Below, piece by piece: positions 24,722-33,479 of a stretch of DNA of 64,000 nt. The DNA is from Niveispirillum sp048066115. Lineage in GTDB: Bacteria; Pseudomonadota; Alphaproteobacteria; Azospirillales; Azospirillaceae. How positions within the stretch are numbered: position 1 is the stretch's first letter; the number at the start of each line of letters is the position of its first letter. The notes under the pieces were generated by a model. That model saw only the letters and a program-made list of their open reading frames with translations. It made no database searches and was not told the DNA's origin. Where the stretch lies: positions 333,551-397,550 of the forward strand of contig NZ_JBLTYX010000004.1 of assembly GCF_048066115.1 (NCBI RefSeq), read 5' to 3'. The position numbers and the translations under genes were made by a program.

Positions 24722-26521
24722 TCAGAACCCCTGCCGCACCATGGCCGGGATCACCGCCACCATGTCCTGGTCGGCCCGCAGATAGGGCGCCAGGGTACCG
24801 ATCATCGGGCGGAACGGCGCCAGGGTACGCTCGGCCACGCGGCCGGCGACCGCATCGCCGACCTTGGCGCTGGTGTCGCCTGACAGCAGGTCCATCAGAT
24901 AATCGAACTGCGTGCGGCGGTGCGGCAGGGTGACGGCGCGCAGCGGCGCATCCTCGGCCAGCTTCAGCGACTTGCGCACTTCACCCAGTGCGGTCGTGTA
25001 ACCGCCCAGCACATCCACCAGACCCAGTTCCTTGGCCTGGCGGCCGGTATAGACGCGGCCCTTGGCGATCTGCTTCACCTTGTCCAGCGGCAGATTGCGA
25101 CCCTGGGCCACGCCCTGGGTAAAGGCGGCATAGGTGCTATCCAGGAAGGCATTCAGCCGTTCCTCCTGCCCTTCGGTGAAGGGCGTGTTCGCCGACCACA
25201 TGCCGGCATTGGCACCACGGCTGATCGGTTCGAAATTCACGCCGGCCCAGTCGGTCAGGCCCTTCACCACCATCTTGCCGGCGATGACGCCGATGGACCC
25301 GGTGATGGTGCCCGGCTCCGCCACGATGCGGTCGGCACCCATCGACACCCAATAGCCGCCGGACGCGGCCACGGCCCCCATGGAGACGATGACCGGCTTG
25401 CCCGACGCCTTGGCCTTCAGCACCTTGCGGCGCACGACTTCCGACGCCACGGCGCTGCCGCCGGGGCTGTTCACCCGGAACAGGATGGCCTTCACCTGAT
25501 CATTCTCGATCGCCTCGTCAAAGGCGGCGGCGATGGTGGCGGCGCCGAAGCTTTCCTCGCCCGACAGCGGATCGCCCTTGTTGTCGCCACGCATGATGGC
25601 GCCGTCGCCCACGATCATGGCGACCAGCGGCGCCTCGTTGATCGACAGGTCCAGCCCTTCCGGCGGGGCGCGGTTATAGTCCTGCAGGCTGATCAGTTCG
25701 GGCTTGGTGCTGCCACCAGCCTTCTCCAGAGCCCAGTCCACCGCCTCGTCCCAATAGCCCAGCTTGTCGACCAGCTTCAGCTCCACCGCGTCCTTGTCCA
25801 GCAGCGGCGCCTTGTCCACGGCGGCGCGGACGGCGGTATCGTTCAGGCCTCTCGCCTGGGCCACGTCGGCCACCCACTGGTTGAACAGGTCGCCGACCAA
25901 GCTGTCGATGGCCTCGCGGTTGGCGGGGGTCGGGCCGGTCTCGGTATACTGCTCGGCAAAGGACTTGTATTCCTCGCGCTTGCGGAACTGCGGTTCCACC
26001 ATCAGCTTGTCCAGCGCCCCGCGCATGAACATCATTTCGGCCTGCATGCCGGTGATGGCCAGATCGCCCATCGGCTGCATCCATACCTGCTCGAACGCGG
26101 TCGCCAGGTAATAGGGCTGCATGCCGTTGCCCATCTCGCCGAAGCTTTCGGCATGGATAATGGCGAAGCGGCCTTCCTTGCGCAGCTTGGCGATGCTGTC
26201 GCGCAGTTCCTGGGTCACGGCGAAGCTGTGCACGCCGTTGCCGGTGCGGGCGATGATGCCCTTGACGCGGCTGTCCTTGGATGCGCGGTTCAGCGTGCGC
26301 ACCACCTGTTCCACCGTCGTCCGCCGCTCACCCAGCAGGCCCGCGACCGGATCGGTGGCCGGCGCTTCCGCCAGCGGTTCCTCCAGATCCAGTTCCAGGA
26401 CGATATTGTCGGGCAGCTTGGGCTGCCGGTTGGCGAGATGGATGCCGAGCGCGATGGCCCCGGCCACGAGAAGAACCGACAGGAAGCCGATGATGGCAAA
26501 GACGCGCAGGATGATCCGCAT
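24722..26521 (-). CDS. sppA: Signal peptide peptidase SppA, 67K type
   Basis: 599 residues with an N-terminal membrane anchor (about 4-26) and two tandem S49 domains, as in E. coli SppA. The predicted catalytic Ser is in AVAASGGYWVSMGAD of the second domain; the general-base Lys is expected in the first domain around RKREEYKSFAEQ. It degrades signal-peptide remnants in the membrane. Full length. Divergent from prkA across a long non-coding region. Confidence 0.93.
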   Translation of the reverse strand: MRIILRVFAIIGFLSVLLVAGAIALGIHLANRQPKLPDNIVLELDLEEPLAEAPATDPVAGLLGERRTTVEQVVRTLNRASKDSRVKGIIARTGNGVHSFAVTQELRDSIAKLRKEGRFAIIHAESFGEMGNGMQPYYLATAFEQVWMQPMGDLAITGMQAEMMFMRGALDKLMVEPQFRKREEYKSFAEQYTETGPTPANREAIDSLVGDLFNQWVADVAQARGLNDTAVRAAVDKAPLLDKDAVELKLVDKLGYWDEAVDWALEKAGGSTKPELISLQDYNRAPPEGLDLSINEAPLVAMIVGDGAIMRGDNKGDPLSGEESFGAATIAAAFDEAIENDQVKAILFRVNSPGGSAVASEVVRRKVLKAKASGKPVIVSMGAVAASGGYWVSMGADRIVAEPGTITGSIGVIAGKMVVKGLTDWAGVNFEPISRGANAGMWSANTPFTEGQEERLNAFLDSTYAAFTQGVAQGRNLPLDKVKQIAKGRVYTGRQAKELGLVDVLGGYTTALGEVRKSLKLAEDAPLRAVTLPHRRTQFDYLMDLLSGDTSAKVGDAVAGRVAERTLAPFRPMIGTLAPYLRADQDMVAVIPAMVRQGF

Positions 26522-26849
26522 GACCCGTTCCGATTGATGTCAAACCCGCCCAGACTAACCGCTAAGGCACCCGCCGGGCCAGGATTGAAACAACCCTGTT
26601 ACGACGAGGTTCCCCGCTGCGCATCCAGGACGCGAACGTGAAAGCCCTATATTGGGATCGTGAGGGCTGGTGCCAGGGGGTGGCCCTACGGGGGCACCGA
26701 TTCGATGGCCCAGCACCCGGCCCTTATCCTTCCGCGTCGCACCAAAATCGCCCCGCGTCGCGCCCGAAATAGGCCGCCAGGCCCCTTTTACATCACCTTA
26801 TGGTCGGCCATATCATTATTAAAAGCGTCAAAAAACAGCGGCTTATTAA

Positions 26850-26874
26850 GGAACGCGAAATTTTTGCAGCCGTA
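26850..26874 (+). promoter_or_regulatory. Possible EcfG-type (general stress sigma) promoter
   Basis: GGAAC (26850-26854), 16 bases, then CGTA (26871-26874): one mismatch from the GGAAC-N16-CGTT pattern of alphaproteobacterial general-stress sigma factors. TATGCT at 26873-26878 could instead be a housekeeping -10. Direction fits prkA, but the leader would be about 560 bases. Confidence 0.35.
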
Positions 26875-26883
26875 TGCTTTGAC

Positions 26884-27042
26884 CATGAGCCCGCTTTCGG
26901 GTCATGCTGTGAAGACGGAACCCGCCGCTGTATGGGCGGGTTATATCGGGGTAGAGACCCCCAAACGGGCAGGCGCCGAACGCCGCCCGGTCGCCCGGAC
27001 GGGCAGGTGCTTCGGCATACATACCTATGCCTTCGGCCTGCC
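26884..27042 (+). ncRNA. Candidate structured RNA upstream of prkA
   Basis: Five consecutive hairpins: CATGAGCCCG/CGGGTCATG (26884-26893/26898-26906, one bulge), AACCCGCC/GGCGGGTT (26919-26926/26935-26942), GGGG/CCCC (26948-26951/26958-26961), GGGC-GGCG/CGCC-GCCC (26967-26988), and a two-part stem GGCAGG/CCTGCC (27002-27007/27037-27042) enclosing GGCAT/ATGCC. It follows promoter-like sequence directly. It does not match a riboswitch or 6S/SRP/RNase P pattern that I can recall. It could be a separate sRNA or the prkA leader. Confidence 0.4.
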
Positions 27043-27439
27043 TCAATCGGGGAGGATGATGCTTAGCGTCGGTTCGGTTTCGTTAAGAGATTTGAGCGCT
27101 TTGGTACCAGCAGCTTGATTGCCGAGTGACCTCCAGATTGGGAGACGCAGGCGTGATGGGTGACGGTGAAGCCAGTATAGACGGGAGAGGCCGGTCGATG
27201 AGACCGGAAGGCCCCGTGCGGCCGGCAGCCAGCATCCCGATGACGACAGCATTGGCCCGACGGCGCACCAGAAGGTGGCCGGGACAGGCATCGGGCCGGG
27301 AGGCCCGGGAAGAGACCGCAAGCATCGACCGCCACCATAGTCCACTGCCCCCCGCCACCGCCGGCATGGCGGCGCGTTGCATGGAGCCCCCATGCCCGCC
27401 CCTTCGCCCGCCGACCGGCCGCCAGGAAGGAGAGTGCTG

Positions 27440-29389
27440 ATGAGCAAACTGGTCACCGACCTATTCGCCAGCTACGCCACCTCGTACGAAAGCCGCCGCG
27501 ACGTCGAGATGTCGCTGATGGAATATCTGGAAGGCTGCCGGGACGATCCGCTGATGTATGCCAGTGCGGCCGAACGGCTGCTGGCCGCCATCGGCGAGCC
27601 GGAGGTTGTCGACACGGCCAAGGATGCGCGCCTTGCCCGCATCTTCATGAACCGCACGATCAAGATCTATCCCGCCTTCGCCGAATTCTACGGCATGGAA
27701 GAGACCATCGAGCGCATCGTCGGCTTCTTCCGCCATGCCGCGCAAGGGCTGGAGGAACGCAAGCAGGTGCTCTACCTGCTGGGTCCCGTCGGCGGCGGCA
27801 AGTCGTCCCTGGCCGAACGGCTGAAGGCGCTGATGGAGGACAAGCCCATCTACGCACTGAAGGCCGGCGACCAGATCAGCCCGGTGTTCGAAAGCCCGCT
27901 GGGCCTGTTCGACCCCGTCACTATGGCGGAAGGCATCGAGGAGAAGTTCGGCATTCCCCGCCGCCGCCTGACCGGGCTGATGAGCCCCTGGGCCCTGAAG
28001 CGGCTGGACGAGTTCGACGGCGATATCCGCAAGTTCAAGGTGGTGAAGCTTCGCCCCTCACGCCTGCGCCAGATCGGCATTTCCAAGACGGAGCCGGGCG
28101 ACGAGAACAACCAGGACATCTCGTCCCTGGTCGGCAAGGTCGATATCCGCAAGCTGGAGCTCTACAGTCAGAACGATCCCGACGCGTACAGCTATTCCGG
28201 CGGCCTGAACCGGGCCAACCAGGGCATGCTGGAATTCGTGGAGATGTTCAAGGCGCCGATCAAGATGCTGCACCCCCTGCTGACCGCCACGCAGGAGGGC
28301 AATTATATCGGCACGGAGAATATCGGCGCCCTGCCCTTCCAGGGCATCATCATGGCGCACAGCAACGAAGCCGAGTGGCAGAGCTTCAAGAACAACAAGA
28401 ACAACGAGGCCTTCATCGACCGTATCTGCGTGGTCAAGGTGCCCTATTGCCTGCGGGTGATGGAGGAGCAGCGCATCTATGAAAAGCTGATCAAAACGTC
28501 GGAGCTGGGCGGTACGCCGTGTGCGCCGGCGACGCTGGAGATGCTGGCGCGGTTCACCGTGCTGTCGCGCCTGCGCGACCATGGCAATTCCAACCTGTTC
28601 AGCAAGATGCGGGTCTATGACGGGGAAAGCCTGAAGGAGACGGACCCCAAGGCCAAGACCATGCAGGAATACAAGGACGCGGCCGGCGTGGACGAGGGGA
28701 TGAACGGCATCTCCACCCGCTTCGCGTTCAAGGTCCTGGCCAGTACCTTCAACTATGACAATACCGAGGTCGGGGCCGATCCCGTCCACCTGATGTACAT
28801 CCTGGAACAGGCCATCAAGCGGGAGCAGTTCCCCGACGATACCGAGAAGAAGTACCTGGAATTCATCAAGGGCGAGTTGGCCCCGCGCTATGCGGAATTC
28901 ATCGGCAACGAGATCCAGAAGGCCTATCTGGAGAGCTATCACGATTACGGCCAGAACCTGTTCGACCGGTATGTGGATTACGCCGACGCCTGGATCGAGG
29001 ATCAGGATTTCAAGGACCCCGATACCGGCCAGTTGCTGAACCGCGACCTGCTGAACCAGGAACTGACCAAGATCGAGAAGCCGGCGGGCATCGCCAATCC
29101 CAAGGATTTCCGCAACGAGGTGGTGAAGTTCGCGCTGCGCATGCGGGCCAACAACAAGGGCCGCAATCCGGAATGGACCAGCTATGAGAAGCTGCGCGAG
29201 GTTATCGAGAAGCGAATGTTCAGCCAGGTGGAGGAACTGCTGCCGGTCATCAGCTTCGGTTCCAAGAAGGACAGCGACACGGAGAAGAAGCACACGGAGT
29301 TCGTCAATCGCATGACGGCGCGCGGCTATACCGAACGGCAGGTCCGCCGCCTGGTGGAATGGTACATGCGGGTGAAGCAGGCGGGGTGA
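27440..29389 (+). CDS. prkA: PrkA/YeaG family AAA+ serine protein kinase
   Basis: 649 residues. The AAA+ core has the Walker A motif GPVGGGKSS (about residues 113-121), and the C-terminal part carries the PrkA kinase-like region. YeaG/PrkA proteins act in stress and nitrogen-starvation responses and, in Bacillus, sporulation. ATG 27440 has an ideal AGGAAGGAGAG site. First gene of prkA-yeaH-spoVR, a cluster conserved across many bacteria. A long structured non-coding region precedes it. Confidence 0.94.
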   Translation: MSKLVTDLFASYATSYESRRDVEMSLMEYLEGCRDDPLMYASAAERLLAAIGEPEVVDTAKDARLARIFMNRTIKIYPAFAEFYGMEETIERIVGFFRHAAQGLEERKQVLYLLGPVGGGKSSLAERLKALMEDKPIYALKAGDQISPVFESPLGLFDPVTMAEGIEEKFGIPRRRLTGLMSPWALKRLDEFDGDIRKFKVVKLRPSRLRQIGISKTEPGDENNQDISSLVGKVDIRKLELYSQNDPDAYSYSGGLNRANQGMLEFVEMFKAPIKMLHPLLTATQEGNYIGTENIGALPFQGIIMAHSNEAEWQSFKNNKNNEAFIDRICVVKVPYCLRVMEEQRIYEKLIKTSELGGTPCAPATLEMLARFTVLSRLRDHGNSNLFSKMRVYDGESLKETDPKAKTMQEYKDAAGVDEGMNGISTRFAFKVLASTFNYDNTEVGADPVHLMYILEQAIKREQFPDDTEKKYLEFIKGELAPRYAEFIGNEIQKAYLESYHDYGQNLFDRYVDYADAWIEDQDFKDPDTGQLLNRDLLNQELTKIEKPAGIANPKDFRNEVVKFALRMRANNKGRNPEWTSYEKLREVIEKRMFSQVEELLPVISFGSKKDSDTEKKHTEFVNRMTARGYTERQVRRLVEWYMRVKQAG

Positions 29390-29395
29390 TTGCTG

Positions 29396-29445
29396 CCCTC
29401 TCCCGCACAGCGGGAGAGGGAGGGGCCCAAGCCGTGAGGCTTGGG
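29396..29445. repeat. Double hairpin between prkA and yeaH
   Basis: CCCTCTCCCGC (29396-29406) aca GCGGGAGAGGG (29410-29420), then CCCAAGCC (29426-29433) gtga GGCTTGGG (29438-29445), followed by purine-rich GGGAGGGAGAGGGAG and its partner CCTCCCCCTCCC. It looks like a dispersed palindromic element inserted inside the operon; it could stabilise or attenuate the transcript. Confidence 0.7.
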
Positions 29446-29511
29446 AGGGAGAGGGAGCGACGCTGCAACCGACGAACCCTCCCCCTCCCGTGCAGAAAGG
29501 AACGCCATACC

Positions 29512-30834
29512 TTGTTCACCATTGTCGACCGACGTCTCAATCCTTCCGGCAAGTCACTGGCCAACCGCCAGCGGTTCCTGCGCCGCGCCAAGGAACAGGT
29601 GATGCGGGCCGTGCGCGATGCATCGGCCAAGCGCGGCATCCGTGACATCGACATGGGCGGCGACATCGCCATCTCGCCCGACGGCATCCGCGAACCGACG
29701 CTGCGCCGCTCCTCCTCCGGTGGGCAGCGTGACTATGTCGTGCCCGGCAACAAGGAGTTCCTGTCAGGCGACAAGATCAAGCGCCCACCGCAGAATGGTG
29801 GCGGGGGCGGTGGCAATCAGGCATCGGACGATGGCGACGGCCAGGACGAATTCCGCTTCGTGCTGAGCCGTGAGGAATTCATCGACCTGTTCCTGGAGGA
29901 TCTGGAACTGCCGGATCTGGCCAAGCGCAAGCTGGCCGTGACCGACAGCGTGGACTGGCACCGCGCCGGCTATTCGGCATCGGGATCGCCGGCCAACCTG
30001 AACCTCGTGCGTACCATGCGCAACAGCCTGGCCCGCCGCATCGCGCTGAACCGCCCCACGGGCGATGAGGTGAAGGCACTGCGTGAGGAGATCGACGATC
30101 TGGAGCGGACGGGCAAGAACCGGGAGCGGCTGGAACAGGCCCGTCTGGAACTGGCCGAGGTTCTGAAGCGCACCCAGCGCATCCCCTATATCGACCCGGT
30201 CGATGTCCGCTACAACCGCTTCGCGGCCACGCCGCGCCCGGCGGCGCAAGCCGTCATGTTCTGCCTGATGGATGTGTCGGGCAGCATGACGGAGCATATG
30301 AAGGACCTGGCCAAGCGCTTCTACATGCTGCTCTACCTGTTCCTGTCGCGCCGGTACAAGCATGTGGACGTGGTCTTCATCCGCCACACCCACAAGGCGG
30401 CGGAGGTGGATGAGGAGACCTTCTTCTACAGCCCCGAAACCGGCGGCACAGTGGTGTCGACGGCGCTGGAGGAGATGGCGCGGGTGATCAAGGAACGCTA
30501 CCCGCCCGCCGAATGGAACATCTATGCCGCGCAGGCCAGCGACGGCGACAATGCCCTGTCGGACAATACCAAGACGGCGCAGCTGATGCAGGGCGTGATC
30601 CTTCCCGACTGCCAATATTATGCCTATCTGGAAGTGGGACAGGAGGGGATGACGCCGGGCCTGCCCTATGGCGGCGGCCCGCGTGAGACCGACCTGTGGC
30701 GCACCTACAAGACCATCCAGGCCGGCGGCGCGCTGGCCATGCGGCGGGTCACGGAACGCAAGGAGATCTATCCCGTTTTCCGTGAACTGTTCGCCAAGGA
30801 CAAGGCCGGGCAACCGGCGGAGGTGAGTGCATGA
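29512..30834 (+). CDS. yeaH: YeaH/YhbH family protein (DUF444, VWA-like)
   Basis: 440 residues matching E. coli YeaH along its length: TIVDRRLNPSGKSLANRQRF at the start, the PGNKEFLSGDKIKRP region, and a von Willebrand-like MIDAS segment MFCLMDVSGSMTEHMKDLAK, then NIYAAQASDGDN. It cooperates with the PrkA kinase. The start is taken as TTG 29512 (AAAGGA upstream) because homology begins there and the upstream frame runs through a repeat. Overlaps spoVR by four bases. Confidence 0.9.
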   Translation: MFTIVDRRLNPSGKSLANRQRFLRRAKEQVMRAVRDASAKRGIRDIDMGGDIAISPDGIREPTLRRSSSGGQRDYVVPGNKEFLSGDKIKRPPQNGGGGGGNQASDDGDGQDEFRFVLSREEFIDLFLEDLELPDLAKRKLAVTDSVDWHRAGYSASGSPANLNLVRTMRNSLARRIALNRPTGDEVKALREEIDDLERTGKNRERLEQARLELAEVLKRTQRIPYIDPVDVRYNRFAATPRPAAQAVMFCLMDVSGSMTEHMKDLAKRFYMLLYLFLSRRYKHVDVVFIRHTHKAAEVDEETFFYSPETGGTVVSTALEEMARVIKERYPPAEWNIYAAQASDGDNALSDNTKTAQLMQGVILPDCQYYAYLEVGQEGMTPGLPYGGGPRETDLWRTYKTIQAGGALAMRRVTERKEIYPVFRELFAKDKAGQPAEVSA

Positions 30835-32384
30835 CCACCCTTACAGCCTTCGACGGCGCCCCGCTCTATACCGGGGCCGACTGGGATTACGACAAGGTCC
30901 GCCGCGTCTATGACGCCATCGAGAAGGTGGCGCTGGAGATGGGCCTGGACACCTATACCAACCAGATCGAGGTGATCACGTCCGAACAGATGCTGGACGC
31001 CTATTCCAGCATCGGCATGCCGCTCTTCTACAAGCACTGGTCCTTCGGCAAGCATTTCGCCCGCGACGAGGCCATGTACCGCAAGGGCCAGCGCGGCCTG
31101 GCCTATGAGATCGTGATCAATTCCAACCCCTGCATCAGCTACATCATGGAAGAGAACACCATGACGATGCAGACGCTGGTGATCGCACATGCCGCCTTCG
31201 GCCATAACCATTTCTTCAAGAACAACTACCTGTTCCAGCAATGGACCGATGCCGACGGCATCCTGGATTACCTGTCCTTCGCCAAATCCTACATCACCCA
31301 TTGCGAGGAACGGTATGGCCACGCCATGGTCGAACGCGTGCTGGATGCCGCCCACGCCCTGATGAACCATGGCGTCCATCGCTATCCCCGCCGCCGCGGT
31401 CCCGACCTGCGCAACGAGGAGAAACGGGCGCGCGAACGCCTGGAGCATGCCGAGGCCACCTTCAACGACCTCTGGCGCACGGTCCCCACCAAGGCCGGCG
31501 GCGCCAGCCCGCTGTCCGACCGCGACCGCCGCCGCGCCCTGCTGGAACTGCCGGAGGAGAACATCCTTTATTTCCTGGAGAAGAAGGCGCCGCGCCTGCA
31601 GGGCTGGCAGCGGGAAATCCTGCGCATCGTCCGGCATGTGGCGCAGTATTTCTATCCCCAGCGCCAGACCAAGGTGATGAACGAGGGCTGCGCCACCTAT
31701 TGCCATTACCGCATCCTGTCCACCCTGCATGACCGCGGCGCGCTCACCGACGGCGCCTGGATGGAAGCGATGCACAGTCACACCAACGTGGTGTTCCAGC
31801 CGGAATTCGATGACCGCCGGTATGGCGGCATCAACCCCTACGCCCTGGGCTTCGCCATGATGCAGGATATCGAACGCATCGTGACCGAACCGACGCAGGA
31901 GGACCGCTACTGGTTCCCCAATCTGGCCGGCAAGGGCGACCCGATGGGGGCGTTGCGCGATGCCTGGGCCAATTACCGGGATGAAAGCTTCATCCTGCAA
32001 TACCTGTCGCCGGCCCTGATCCGGAAGTTCCGCCTGTTCCATGTCGCCGACGATGCGCGCGACCCGGAAATGAAGGTGGCGGCCATCCATGACGAACGCG
32101 GCTACCGCGCCGTGCGCCAAGCCCTGGCCCGGCAATACGACATCGCCTGGGCCGAAGCCGACATCCAGATCGTCGATGTCGATCTGGTCGGCGACCGCAA
32201 GCTGATCCTGGAACATCACGTGATGAACCAGATCCTGCTGGAGGAGGAGGAGGCCAAGTCGGTGATGCAGCATCTGGCCGACCTCTGGGGCTATGAGGTC
32301 GTGCTGACCGAGGTGGAGACACCGGGCGGCACAGCCCTGCGCCGGATCAATGTCAGCCCGCGGGTGGTGCTGGGGGGCGGGTGA
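30831..32384 (+). CDS. spoVR: SpoVR family protein
   Basis: 517 residues of the SpoVR/YcgB family, the usual third member of the prkA-yeaH cluster. Typical segments include LYTGADWDYDKVRRVYDAIE, MPLFYKHWSFGKHF, EIVINSNPCISYIMEENTMT and VMNEGCATYCHYRI. Biochemical role unknown; in enterics it is stress- and stationary-phase-induced. ATG 30831 overlaps the yeaH stop (ATGA), so translation is coupled. Confidence 0.92.
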   Translation: MTTLTAFDGAPLYTGADWDYDKVRRVYDAIEKVALEMGLDTYTNQIEVITSEQMLDAYSSIGMPLFYKHWSFGKHFARDEAMYRKGQRGLAYEIVINSNPCISYIMEENTMTMQTLVIAHAAFGHNHFFKNNYLFQQWTDADGILDYLSFAKSYITHCEERYGHAMVERVLDAAHALMNHGVHRYPRRRGPDLRNEEKRARERLEHAEATFNDLWRTVPTKAGGASPLSDRDRRRALLELPEENILYFLEKKAPRLQGWQREILRIVRHVAQYFYPQRQTKVMNEGCATYCHYRILSTLHDRGALTDGAWMEAMHSHTNVVFQPEFDDRRYGGINPYALGFAMMQDIERIVTEPTQEDRYWFPNLAGKGDPMGALRDAWANYRDESFILQYLSPALIRKFRLFHVADDARDPEMKVAAIHDERGYRAVRQALARQYDIAWAEADIQIVDVDLVGDRKLILEHHVMNQILLEEEEAKSVMQHLADLWGYEVVLTEVETPGGTALRRINVSPRVVLGGG

Positions 32385-32400
32385 GATCGACACCTGCACC

Positions 32401-32486
32401 GTAGGTCATGTCGAGCGAAGCGAGCCCTGACAGAAAAGGCTTCAAGTGATGCTGTCAGGGCTCGCCTGCGGCTCGACCTGACCTAC
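32401..32486. repeat. Family A palindromic repeat, copy 3
   Basis: 86 bases with ends GTAGGTCATGTCGAGC / GCTCGACCTGACCTAC and inner arms GAGCCCTGACAG / CTGTCAGGGCTC. Between convergent spoVR and the response-regulator gene. Unlike the other two copies it lies 16 bases beyond the spoVR stop and supplies no stop codon. Confidence 0.85.
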
Positions 32487-32496
32487 GCCCCCCCCC

Positions 32497-33219
32497 TCAC
32501 GGCTGATCCGTGATCTCCGCCGCCAGCCGGTACCCCAGCCCCTTCTCCGTCACGATCACGTCCAGCGAGCCGCTATCCTGCATCTTGCGGCGCAGGCGGC
32601 TGACCAGCACGTCGATGGTGCGGTCGTTGGGGTTGCGGTCGGTACCGCTGACAGCGTCGATCAGCTGGTCGCGCGTCACCACGCGCCCACCGGACCGCAC
32701 CAGCAGGCCCAGCAGTTCGAACTCCCCGCGCGTCACCCGGACCTCGATCCCGGCCGGGTCGACCAGGCGGCGGCGGGCCAGGTCCATGGTCCAGCCGGCG
32801 AAGTAACGAACCGCGCCCTCGGCCTTGTACATCTTGCTGGGATGGGTCCGGCGCAGCAGGTTGCGGGCGCGGGCCAGCAGCTCGCGCGGATTGGGCGGCT
32901 TGGTCACATAATCGTCGCCACCGGTCTCCAACCCGAAGACCCGGTCGCCATCATTGGCGCGCTGGGTGACGATGATGATGCCGACATTGGAAATCTCGCG
33001 GATGCTCTTGGCCAGCGTGAAGCCATCCTCGTCCGGCAGCTCGATATCCAGCAGGACAAGGTCCGGCGGCTGGCTCTGCATCACCTCGCGGGCCTGCTTG
33101 CCATTCTCGGCCTCGGCCACCAGGAAGCCGGCCTCGTGGAAATAACCGGCCAGCAGCGCGCGCGTCGCCGGCTCATCCTCGACGATCAGAACCAGCGGGG
33201 CATCGGCGATCTCGGTCAT
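32497..33219 (-). CDS. OmpR-family response regulator (orphan)
   Basis: 240 residues: receiver domain (about 9-120) with acidic pair in IVEDEPAT, phospho-Asp in LVLLDIELPDEDG, Thr in IVTQR and Lys in YVTKPPNP; winged-helix DNA-binding domain (about 145-235) with VTRGEFELLGLL and DRTIDVLVSRLRRKM. No histidine kinase is adjacent, so its signal is unknown. It lies downstream of putA on the same strand but behind a probable terminator. ATG 33219 is chosen by receiver homology. Confidence 0.9.
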   Translation of the reverse strand: MTEIADAPLVLIVEDEPATRALLAGYFHEAGFLVAEAENGKQAREVMQSQPPDLVLLDIELPDEDGFTLAKSIREISNVGIIIVTQRANDGDRVFGLETGGDDYVTKPPNPRELLARARNLLRRTHPSKMYKAEGAVRYFAGWTMDLARRRLVDPAGIEVRVTRGEFELLGLLVRSGGRVVTRDQLIDAVSGTDRNPNDRTIDVLVSRLRRKMQDSGSLDVIVTEKGLGYRLAAEITDQP

Positions 33220-33311
33220 CCGGAACCGAACTCCATATCGGGGTCTTGGGCGCCAGGATGGAAACACCCTCCTGGCAACATCGGCCCTTCGCCTATAGCC
33301 TTTTTTCACAG

Positions 33312-33365
33312 AAAAATGAAGCCGTTGGACGATGTTCCCCCGCATGGGAGCCCACCATCCAACGG
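33312..33365 (-). terminator. Probable putA terminator
   Basis: Read on the minus strand, CCGTTGGA (33365-33358) pairs with TCCAACGG (33329-33322), with further inner pairing, and is followed by CTTCATTTTTC. It lies about 115 bases beyond the putA stop and before the response-regulator gene. Confidence 0.5.
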
Positions 33366-33479
33366 CGCGGCAGTGGGATTGCTGTTTTAGGTTGCATTAT
33401 TATTGCGGACGGAAACATCGGATTGCCGCTACTCCCGCCTGCGAGACTAGCGGATCGTTCAGCGCCGCCAGCTTTGGTT

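Larger units (their letters stand above)
26522..27439. other. 918-base non-coding region between sppA and prkA
   Basis: No frame here looks like a real gene. Contents: a local A/T-rich patch (about 26810-26870), a possible stress-sigma promoter (26850-26874), a series of hairpins (26884-27042), another hairpin CCGGTC / GACCGG (27191-27207) and the prkA ribosome-binding site AGGAAGGAGAG. It must also carry the sppA promoter near its left end. Confidence 0.6.

Noticed and set aside
26660..27118. 152-codon frame between sppA and prkA
   Set aside because: Composition and codon use do not look coding, no ribosome-binding site, and the region is dominated by hairpins.
26884..27300. Known riboswitch, 6S, SRP or RNase P RNA
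   Set aside because: I compared the visible motifs with consensus elements I know (cobalamin, TPP, FMN, SAM, glycine; RNase P core) and found no convincing match, so it is only a candidate structured RNA.
33219..33345. N-terminal extension of the OmpR-type regulator
   Set aside because: The extra 42 residues are Arg-rich and cross the putA terminator; the receiver domain starts at ATG 33219.
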